Assembly: GCA_009786275.1 (NCBI GenBank)
Contig: WQTL01000336.1
Coordinates: forward strand, 1-5,713
DNA length: 5,713 bases
Direction: 5' to 3'
DNA from: Bacillota bacterium
Lineage (GTDB): Bacteria; Bacillota; Clostridia; Oscillospirales; Acutalibacteraceae
Below, one piece after another: positions 1-4,894 of the stretch; positions within the stretch are counted from its first letter, which is position 1, and every line of letters starts with the position of its first letter. The notes beneath the pieces were generated by a model that saw only the letters and a list, made by a program, of their open reading frames with translations, did no database searches and had not been told where the DNA came from. The position numbers and the translations under genes were made by a program.

Positions 1-1169
1 GCGAGGCGCTGTACCGGCCCTTCGGCACGCTTTCCGGCGGGGAGCGCGTGAAGGGCCTGCTGGCAGCATTATTTTTGCGGGAGGGCCGGTATTTGCTCAT
101 CGACGAGCCCACGAACCACCTGGACGCCGCGGGCCGCCGGGCCCTGGGGGAATACCTGCGGCACAAGCGGGGCTTTTTGCTGGTGTCCCACGACCGCGCG
201 CTGCTGGACGCCTGCACGGATCACACGCTGTCCATCAACCGGGCGAATATCGAGGTGGTCGCAGGGAATTTCAGCGCCTGGTGGGAGCAGAAGCAGCGGC
301 AGGACGCTTTCGAGCAGGCGCGGAGCGAGCGCCTGGGGAAAGAGATCACCCGGCTGAAGCAGGCGGCGAAACGCACGCAGGAGTGGTCGGAGCAGGCGGA
401 ACGGCGAAAAATCGGCTTTGACCCAACAGAGGTGGAAAAGAGCCTGACCCGCCGTCCGAACGAAGCGGCAAAGTCAAAAAAGATGATGTCGCGCTCCAAA
501 ACGATACAGGAGCGGCGCGAGCGCGAAATCGGCGAAAAATCGCAGCTGCTGAAGAATATCGAATCGGCGGACGACCTGAAGATTACCCCACTGGAATTTC
601 ACAGCGAAAAACTGCTGGAATTCAGCCATGTGTCGCTGGCCTATGGGGATACGCCCGTGTGCGGAGATATCACCTTCACCCTGCGGCAGGGGGAGCGCCT
701 GGCCGTCACGGGGCGCAACGGCAGCGGGAAATCCACGATCCTCAAGGCCATCCTGGGCGATCCGAGCGTAACTGTCACGGGCGGGCTGCGTATCCCGGGG
801 CAACTGAAAATCTCCTGTGTGCCGCAGGATACGTCCTTCCTGCGGGGCAGTTTGACGGACTACGCCGACGCCTGCGGCATAGACGAGAGCCTGTTCAAGG
901 CCATCCTGCGCAAGCTGGACTTCAGCCGCGTGCAGTTCGAGAAGGACATGGCGGACTTCTCCTCGGGGCAGAAGAAAAAAACGCTGCTCGCACGGAGCCT
1001 CTGCGAGCAGGCGCATGTGTATCTCTGGGACGAGCCGCTGAACTTCATCGACGTGTTCTCCCGCATGCAGATCGAGCGCCTGATCCAGGCGTACCGGCCC
1101 GCGATGCTCTTCGTGGAGCACGACGCGGCCTTTTGCGGGAATATCGCCGCGGGGGCGATTGCGTTATAA
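1..1169 (+). CDS. ABC-F ribosomal protection ATPase, Lsa type (5' partial)
   Basis: This is a soluble tandem ABC ATPase without membrane segments, of the class that binds the ribosomal E site and dislodges lincosamides, pleuromutilins and streptogramin A. The reading frame is open from base 3, so the gene begins upstream; 388 residues are visible and family members run near 490-500. First ATPase domain, visible residues: signature LSGGE 10-14, Walker B LLIDEP with catalytic Glu 35, switch His 63. A long charged linker follows (about 90-190), the segment that reaches the peptidyl-transferase centre in this family. Second domain: Walker A GRNGSGKST (bases 711-737), signature FSSGQ (residue 319 on), Walker B LWDEPLNFID with Glu 344, switch His 373. 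The LLAALFLRE, SINRANIEV, LLKNIESA and LWDEPLNFID stretches are what point to Lsa/CplR rather than Uup or EttA. Family placement is strong; the drug spectrum is inference. GTG at 48 is internal, not the start. Confidence 0.93.
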   Translation, partial: EALYRPFGTLSGGERVKGLLAALFLREGRYLLIDEPTNHLDAAGRRALGEYLRHKRGFLLVSHDRALLDACTDHTLSINRANIEVVAGNFSAWWEQKQRQDAFEQARSERLGKEITRLKQAAKRTQEWSEQAERRKIGFDPTEVEKSLTRRPNEAAKSKKMMSRSKTIQERREREIGEKSQLLKNIESADDLKITPLEFHSEKLLEFSHVSLAYGDTPVCGDITFTLRQGERLAVTGRNGSGKSTILKAILGDPSVTVTGGLRIPGQLKISCVPQDTSFLRGSLTDYADACGIDESLFKAILRKLDFSRVQFEKDMADFSSGQKKKTLLARSLCEQAHVYLWDEPLNFIDVFSRMQIERLIQAYRPAMLFVEHDAAFCGNIAAGAIAL

Positions 1170-1171
1170 CG

Positions 1172-1245
1172 TGCAGAGACGCACGGCAGTGCGTCTCCAA
1201 AGCAAATATATTTTTTCATGAGACGCACTGCCGTGCGTCTCTACA
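1172..1245. repeat. Nested inverted repeat (REP/BIME-like) between convergent genes
   Basis: Arms 1172-1197 and 1220-1245 are reverse complements over 26 bases with one mismatch (23 in a row are perfect), around a 22-base AT-rich centre. Each arm is itself a hairpin: GAGACGCAC and GTGCGTCTC (9 bp) around GGCA at 1176-1197, and the same stem around TGCC at 1220-1241. The element occupies nearly all of the space between the ABC-F stop (1169) and the lipase stop (1248). The layout resembles two REP units in opposite orientation (a BIME) or a small MITE; no target duplication is apparent. It could stop transcription from both sides, but neither hairpin is directly followed by a U run (the T6 at 1211-1216 is well past the first hairpin), so a classical intrinsic terminator is not proven. 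Confidence 0.85.
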
Positions 1246-1247
1246 GA

Positions 1248-2549
1248 TCAATACGTCCCCTCCAGCCGCTCCATCAGCGCCAGATAAATCCCAAAGACCT
1301 CATCCGCGCCGTTGTGCAGCGGGTCGCCGCCGCACCAGTAGGCGTGGTCGGCGTCGGGGAGGGTGGGCATCACGTTCCATACCCCGGGCCTGACCTCCGT
1401 TTTGCCGGGGGTGAAATCCCGGTGGGGCTGCCCGGCCGGGTACAGCGCGGAGGGCAGTGGCACGCAGCCGTCGTTGACCTTCCAGCTTTCGTCTGGCAGG
1501 GCGATGTACCCGGTACCGCGCCCCATCTGGGCGGCAAAGCCGAAGAGAAACGGGTCCATGATTTCGCGGATACGCGGCAGCTGGCTGTCCCCATGGGGCT
1601 TGGTGATCACCGAGGAGTAGCTGAAATAGTACACCGACGGGCGTATCTTATCGATTTTGTTGAAGTCGGCCGCCCCGTCCGGGGAAAGGTCGTAGAAGGA
1701 GTGGTCCATGCTGCGCAGGAACGCGCGCGCGGCCTTCCGGTAGCCGCTCCCAATCCACCCGCCAAGGCGCGGCGTCTGGCCGGGGAGAAGCCCCCAGCTG
1801 GGGGGCCGGCTCATGCCGAAGTGATCCAGCTGCAGGTCGTAAATCCCGTTGACGAAGCCGCTGCTGCCCATGAAACCCACGATACGCATGAACCACAGGT
1901 AGTTCTTCTCATCGCAGTCCTTCGGCACGCACACCGACGCGGTGGAGCCGTTGTGCGGCCCGGCCAGGGCGGTGATGGAGTGCACGCGGTCGATCATCCC
2001 GCCGGCGAACAGGGGGGATAGCTCCGCCTTGGGGGTGGCCCCGCGCTCGGCGGCGTCGCCCTCGTCGCACAGCAGCGCGAACATACGCGCCGTGTTGGCG
2101 CCGAAGCTGTGCCCGATGAGGTTCAGCGGGCGCCCCGGCCCCCAGCCCTCGAACAGGGGCTTCTCATAGGTACGCCCATAGCGTTCATGGCCGTATTTTT
2201 CGCTGTGAGCCAGCCCGTAATCCACCCGCGCGCCCATGAGCTGGGCGTAGAGCTCGCAGGCGCGGTCCCACGCGCCGGAGACGGGGCCGATGTCCGCCTG
2301 GTAGGTTTCAAAGCCGCGCTTTTCCAGCTCCCTGCCGAAGTCCAAGCCCGTCAGACCGCCGAAATACGGCACCAGGCGTTCGAGGGCCACGTCCTCGCCG
2401 TAGCCCAAAAGCCCGGGCAGCAGGATGTTCACCGCCCGGCCGGGGGTATCGATGTGCTTCACCGGCAGGGGGATTCCCCGGGAAATCAGCGCCATCTGCG
2501 CGACGACGACCACCAGGACGGGCGACAGAAGCTTCGCGATCAGGCGCAT
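1248..2549 (-). CDS. Secreted family I.5-like lipase (alpha/beta hydrolase)
   Basis: A 433-residue protein resembling the Geobacillus/Staphylococcus lipases that hydrolyse triacylglycerols outside the cell. Residues 1-24 form a basic, strongly hydrophobic signal peptide or anchor (no lipobox). The nucleophile elbow is GHSFG with Ser148; Asp360 (NDG) and His402 (DH) complete the triad, spaced 42 apart against 41 in Geobacillus lipases. The family's structural zinc ligands also appear kept: Asp95, His115, His121, Asp287, with the 20- and 6-residue spacings of the thermophilic enzymes. The blocks WDRACELYAQLMGARVDYG and YDLSPDGA are family-typical. The oxyanion strand reads LLPGLLGYG, where relatives have HG. 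ATG at 2547-2549 is preceded by GGAGGG (2556-2561) at a 6-base gap. It lies 73 bases after the YitT gene. Fold and catalytic class are strongly supported; substrate is inferred. Confidence 0.9.
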   Translation of the reverse strand: MRLIAKLLSPVLVVVVAQMALISRGIPLPVKHIDTPGRAVNILLPGLLGYGEDVALERLVPYFGGLTGLDFGRELEKRGFETYQADIGPVSGAWDRACELYAQLMGARVDYGLAHSEKYGHERYGRTYEKPLFEGWGPGRPLNLIGHSFGANTARMFALLCDEGDAAERGATPKAELSPLFAGGMIDRVHSITALAGPHNGSTASVCVPKDCDEKNYLWFMRIVGFMGSSGFVNGIYDLQLDHFGMSRPPSWGLLPGQTPRLGGWIGSGYRKAARAFLRSMDHSFYDLSPDGAADFNKIDKIRPSVYYFSYSSVITKPHGDSQLPRIREIMDPFLFGFAAQMGRGTGYIALPDESWKVNDGCVPLPSALYPAGQPHRDFTPGKTEVRPGVWNVMPTLPDADHAYWCGGDPLHNGADEVFGIYLALMERLEGTY

Positions 2550-2578
2550 GGGGATCCCTCCAACAGCAGGTTTCCCTC

Positions 2579-2587
2579 AGTATACCA
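2579..2587 (-). promoter_or_regulatory. Possible extended -10 promoter for the lipase gene
   Basis: On the minus strand the gap upstream of the lipase carries TGGTATACT, an extended -10 element (TGn plus a hexamer one base from TATAAT). Transcription would begin near 2572, giving a leader of about 22 bases that contains the GGAGGG ribosome site. No good -35 hexamer lies at 16-18 bases (best TGGATT, 3 of 6), which is tolerable for extended -10 promoters. No convincing terminator precedes it, so read-through from the YitT gene is also possible. Confidence 0.4.
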
Positions 2588-2622
2588 TATATGTGCCGGA
2601 AAATCCAGTCATTTTTTATGTT

Positions 2623-3561
2623 TTATTCGTGCTTGCTGAACCCCTGCCCGAACACCTCCTGGGCCTCGGCGATCACCATGAAGCTGTGGGGGTCGTACTC
2701 CTTTATCAGGCGGCGCAGGGGCGCGACTTCGCTGCGGTGCACCACGCACAGCAGCATATCCCGCTCCTCGCCTGTGAAGGCCCCCTTGCCCCGCAGGATG
2801 GTGGCCCCGCGGGAAATCTGCTCAATGACCGCCTTGGCGATCTCCTCCGCCTTTTCGGAAAAGATATAGAACATCTTGCCTTGGTTCACGCCGTAGAGGA
2901 TGCCGTCCACCACGCGGTAGCACAGGAACAGCATGACGGCGGCGTAAAGCACGGATTCGATCACGGAGCCAAGGTTGCCCAGGGCGAAGGCTCCCCCGAC
3001 CATGATGGCGTAGTTGAGCACCATGAGCACGCGCCCGAAGGAGATGTCGGGCCGGCGCTTGCGCACCAGGCGGCCGATGATCTCCGTGCCGCCGTTGGTG
3101 CCCCCGCGCATGAGGATCAGCGCCGAGCCGAGGCCGTAGAGCGCCCCGGCGATCACCGTGGCCAGCAGGCGGTCCCGCGTGTAGGTGAAGGGGATAAGCC
3201 GGGGCAGCAGGTCCACGATGAGGGAGAATTCCACCACCACCAGGACCGTTTTTGAAACCACGCGCCAGCCCAGGAAGACCAGGGCCAGCACCGCAAGGGG
3301 CGCGTTGAGCGCCAGGTTGGCCACACCCAGCGGCACGCGGGGGAAGAAGTGGTTGATAATCACCGCGATGCCCGAGACGCCGCTCTGCGCCACCTTGTTG
3401 GGCAGGGCGAATATCATCAGCGCCGCGGCGTTGCAGCAGCTGCCCAGCAGAAAATAGAGCTGGTCCATCGCGAAGGAGCCGATCTGTTTGCCGGTGGGCT
3501 TTTTCAGGAGGAACTTCTTCTGTTTGGGGCTTCGCTGCTTTTTTTGACGAGGTCTCTTCAC
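2623..3561 (-). CDS. YitT family membrane protein with C-terminal DUF2179
   Basis: Integral membrane protein of the YitT family; the biochemical role of the family is not established. With the start used here it has 312 residues. A very basic N-terminus (about 1-25, Lys/Arg rich) precedes roughly six hydrophobic segments near 28-53, 59-73, 77-98, 101-119, 132-150, 176-195 and 198-217 (some may be re-entrant). The family motif GGTNGGTEII is at 153-162 and the cytoplasmic DUF2179 domain at about 227-305, starting GKMFYIFSEKAEEIA. Length is typical, though the basic tail is longer than usual. Start choice: GTG at 3559-3561 has AAAGGA (3568-3573) six bases upstream. An alternative GTG at 3574-3576 adds five residues and gives a GTGA overlap with the lipoprotein stop but has no visible ribosome site. 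Either way it is tightly coupled to the lipoprotein gene. Confidence 0.9.
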   Translation of the reverse strand: MKRPRQKKQRSPKQKKFLLKKPTGKQIGSFAMDQLYFLLGSCCNAAALMIFALPNKVAQSGVSGIAVIINHFFPRVPLGVANLALNAPLAVLALVFLGWRVVSKTVLVVVEFSLIVDLLPRLIPFTYTRDRLLATVIAGALYGLGSALILMRGGTNGGTEIIGRLVRKRRPDISFGRVLMVLNYAIMVGGAFALGNLGSVIESVLYAAVMLFLCYRVVDGILYGVNQGKMFYIFSEKAEEIAKAVIEQISRGATILRGKGAFTGEERDMLLCVVHRSEVAPLRRLIKEYDPHSFMVIAEAQEVFGQGFSKHE

Positions 3562-3567
3562 GGGCCG

Positions 3568-3573
3568 TCCTTT
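3568..3573 (-). promoter_or_regulatory. Ribosome binding site deciding the YitT start
   Basis: AAAGGA on the minus strand lies six bases before GTG 3559-3561 and ends on the first base of the lipoprotein stop codon. It favours this GTG over the one at 3574-3576, which overlaps the stop. Ribosomes finishing the lipoprotein would sit on this site, so translational coupling is likely with either start. Confidence 0.5.
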
Positions 3574-4274
3574 CACGTTTCAATATACGGGTGCTTATAC
3601 GGCGCGGGCTCGGGGCCCACGTACATGCCGTAGGGGTCGCAGATCCAGTATACGCCGTTCACGTTCACCCGGGCCCACTGGTGCGTGAACGCCCCGGGGT
3701 TCACGTGCTCCCAGGGGATGCCCAGCACGTCCAGGCACAGCCCCGCTGTGCGCGCCGAGCCCGCGCAGGAGGCCACCTTCAGAATCAGGTAGCCGTAGGG
3801 GTCGGCGTAGTGCGGCTTTTCCATGGAATACTCGATCGCGCCGCTGTCCACCGGCGCGCGCAGCTGCGTGTAGACACCCTCCAGCCTGGCCTCCAGGGAT
3901 TGCCCGGCATACCTGCCCACGAGCCTTTCCGCCTCGGCCAGAGCCTGCTGGTATTGTTCCCAGGTGAGCTCGCCGCTCTTCGCGCTGCCGACGTACTTTT
4001 TTGGGACGGCATTCTGCGGCGGGGCGGTTGTCGTGGGGGTCTGCGTGACAACGGTTGGCTTTTGCGTCGTGGTAACCAGCCGGGTGGAGGTGATTGTCGT
4101 CGTTGCCGGCGCTTGCGTTGTGGTGGGAGGCTCTGTCGTGGGCTCTGTCGTGGCTTCCGTGGTGGTCTCCGTGGTCGTTTCGGTTGTGTCCACTGCGGCC
4201 GGTTGCGCCCGGTTGCAGGCAAACAGGCAGACCGGCAACAGGCAGACCAGCAGGAGGCTTAAGAATCTACGCAT
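3573..4274 (-). CDS. Transglutaminase-like lipoprotein with Thr-rich stalk
   Basis: A 233-residue predicted lipoprotein anchored to the outer face of the membrane. The signal peptide (1-19, MRRF then a Leu/Val/Cys core) ends in the lipobox LFAC, with Cys20 as the lipidated residue. Residues 30-86 are a low-complexity Thr/Pro/Glu linker, about half Thr. The C-terminal part (about 94-233) ends in a transglutaminase-like core: Cys170 in SCAGSARTAGLCLDVLGIP, His198 in THQWARVNVNG, Asp213 in WICDPYG, in the order and spacing of the Cys-His-Asp triad. Such bacterial domains act as cysteine proteases or acyl transferases, or have lost activity; the substrate here is unknown. ATG 4272-4274 is chosen because AGAGGA lies six bases upstream; a TTG at 4287-4289 would add five residues but lacks a site. 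The gene starts 11 bases after the yoeB stop and runs into the YitT gene. Confidence 0.87.
   Translation of the reverse strand: MRRFLSLLLVCLLPVCLFACNRAQPAAVDTTETTTETTTEATTEPTTEPPTTTQAPATTTITSTRLVTTTQKPTVVTQTPTTTAPPQNAVPKKYVGSAKSGELTWEQYQQALAEAERLVGRYAGQSLEARLEGVYTQLRAPVDSGAIEYSMEKPHYADPYGYLILKVASCAGSARTAGLCLDVLGIPWEHVNPGAFTHQWARVNVNGVYWICDPYGMYVGPEPAPYKHPYIET
4017..4187 (-). repeat. Thr-rich low-complexity coding repeat (stalk)
   Basis: This stretch encodes lipoprotein residues 30-86. Short degenerate units dominate: TTETTTETTTEATTEPTTEPP, then PATTT-like and QKPT/QTPT pieces, with 29 Thr in 57 residues by my count. It would form an extended, protease-resistant spacer lifting the C-terminal domain off the membrane through the cell wall. 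As a tandem-like tract it may vary in length between strains. Confidence 0.75.
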
Positions 4275-4280
4275 GGTTGA

Positions 4281-4286
4281 TCCTCT
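4281..4286 (-). promoter_or_regulatory. Ribosome binding site of the lipoprotein gene, touching the yoeB stop
   Basis: AGAGGA on the minus strand is six bases before ATG 4272-4274 and shares base 4286 with the yoeB TGA. It fixes the lipoprotein start and argues that the lipoprotein is read from the same message as the toxin, since no room is left for a separate promoter between them. Confidence 0.7.
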
Positions 4287-4546
4287 CAATCATCATAGTG
4301 ACCCTTGCAGGACAATATTTCAAGCGTGCCGCCCTGCACCCGATAGACCAACCGATTGGCTTCGTCGATTCTCCTGCTCCAAAATCCGCTGAATTCCCCT
4401 TTGAGCGGTTCCGGTTTTCCGATTCCGGCGTTGCCGCCCCGCGAAATGTCCTGCAGCAGTTGGTTGATGCGCTTCAACGTTTTCTTGTCCTGCGCCTGCC
4501 AGTAAAGATAATCGTCCCAGGCCTCTTCAAACCATATTTTCTTCAT
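4286..4546 (-). CDS. yoeB: Txe/YoeB family mRNA-cleaving toxin
   Basis: An 86-residue RelE-superfamily ribosome-dependent mRNA interferase; in the E. coli homologue the free toxin cleaves mRNA in the A site and the antitoxin blocks it. Similarity to E. coli YoeB is end to end: KKIWFEEAWDDYLYWQ, GKPEPLKGEFSGFWSRRI, NRLVY. The catalytic residues align at identical positions: Glu46, Arg65, His83 and Tyr84. Two Asp residues follow Tyr84, whereas E. coli YoeB ends at that Tyr. All key residues are intact, so an active toxin is expected. ATG overlaps the antitoxin stop (ATGA, 4543-4546), with GAGGG at 4553-4557 six bases upstream inside the antitoxin gene. Base composition is visibly less GC-rich than in gatB or the lipase, in line with acquisition by transfer. 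Confidence 0.95.
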   Translation of the reverse strand: MKKIWFEEAWDDYLYWQAQDKKTLKRINQLLQDISRGGNAGIGKPEPLKGEFSGFWSRRIDEANRLVYRVQGGTLEILSCKGHYDD

Positions 4547-4809
4547 TCCAGGCCCTCAACGATATCGTGCTCCACGCCCTTGCCGTTGTTCAATGCAGCG
4601 ACGCCCCGCCGCAAATGCGCAAGGTGGCTCTCGCTGTAAAATGGATCGGATACCGTCGTGATATCGAACGGCATGCGTCTTTCCCGCAGAACCGCGCGGG
4701 CAAACATATTGAACGCGGTGGTGGCGTTCATCCCGACCAGGGCGCAGAATTCATCCAGCTGCCGCTTTACGTCGGTATCCATGCGCACACTAAAGGTCGT
4801 CTGTGACAT
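4543..4809 (-). CDS. RelB/DinJ family antitoxin
   Basis: An 88-residue antitoxin expected to bind and neutralise the YoeB toxin encoded next to it and to repress its own promoter. The N-terminal half (about 3-48) has a ribbon-helix-helix pattern of the RelB/DinJ type: strand TTFSVRMD, helix DVKRQLDEFCALVG, then MNATTAFNMFARAVLRERRMPFDI. The acidic, less ordered C-terminus (about 50-88) would wrap the toxin. ATG 4807-4809 is preceded by GGGAGG (4815-4820) at five bases, and by a consensus promoter. The 4-base overlap with the toxin gene is the classic arrangement. The E. coli YoeB partner is YefM (Phd/YefM fold), so this is the alternative RelB-like pairing. Family assignment is from remembered motifs. 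Confidence 0.9.
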   Translation of the reverse strand: MSQTTFSVRMDTDVKRQLDEFCALVGMNATTAFNMFARAVLRERRMPFDITTVSDPFYSESHLAHLRRGVAALNNGKGVEHDIVEGLE

Positions 4810-4817
4810 AAAAGCCT

Positions 4818-4857
4818 CCCAATAGGTTAGATTTCATTACTATTATAACCTGTTGGG
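4818..4857. promoter_or_regulatory. Candidate operator: 12-bp inverted repeat over the TA promoter
   Basis: Arms CCCAATAGGTTA (4818-4829) and TAACCTGTTGGG (4846-4857) match 11 of 12 positions around a 16-base centre. The right arm covers part of the -10 box and spacer; the left arm lies between the expected transcription start (near 4834) and the antitoxin ribosome site, sharing three G positions with it. This is where antitoxin or antitoxin-toxin complex binding would block RNA polymerase. That the antitoxin binds here is inference. Confidence 0.65.
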
Positions 4858-4870
4858 TGCGATTTGTCAA
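4842..4870 (-). promoter_or_regulatory. Consensus sigma-A promoter of the toxin-antitoxin operon
   Basis: On the minus strand, TTGACA (4865-4870) and TATAAT (4842-4847) are both perfect hexamers separated by the optimal 17 bases. Transcription should begin near 4834, leaving a leader of about 25 bases before the antitoxin ATG. The -35 box starts only 24 bases after the gatB stop codon. A promoter this strong is usual for an autorepressed toxin-antitoxin operon. Confidence 0.9.
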
Positions 4871-4894
4871 GTGTTTTTGGAATATTCCTGGAAC

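Noticed and set aside
474..1121. Long minus-strand open frame opposite the ABC-F gene
   Set aside because: The plus-strand frame has clear ABC motifs throughout. The antisense product has no recognisable domain and is a by-product of GC-rich codon use.
1198..1219. Target-site duplication or transposase remnant in the repeat centre
   Set aside because: The 22-base AT-rich centre is too short for any gene, and the bases flanking the whole element show no direct repeat.
1791..1804. Perfect 14-base palindrome CCCCCAGCTGGGGG
   Set aside because: It lies inside the lipase coding frame and has no usable loop or U run. It is most simply explained by GC-rich Pro/Trp/Gly codons.
1218..2021. 267-codon plus-strand open frame opposite the lipase
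   Set aside because: Its product is low in family-like features, and the opposite strand encodes a complete lipase with triad and zinc ligands. It begins inside the palindromic repeat and has no ribosome site that I can see.
3591..4262. Plus-strand open frames opposite the lipoprotein, including a Val/Gly-rich one
   Set aside because: They mirror the Thr-rich stalk and GC bias; the minus strand has a signal peptide, lipobox and triad.
4287..4289. TTG start for the lipoprotein, five codons upstream
   Set aside because: No ribosome site precedes it, while ATG 4272-4274 has AGAGGA at six bases and gives a cleaner signal peptide.
4879..4888. Palindrome GGAATATTCC after gatB as a possible terminator
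   Set aside because: As RNA it could form only about three pairs with a minimal loop. The A run that follows on the minus strand is the wrong base for an intrinsic terminator.
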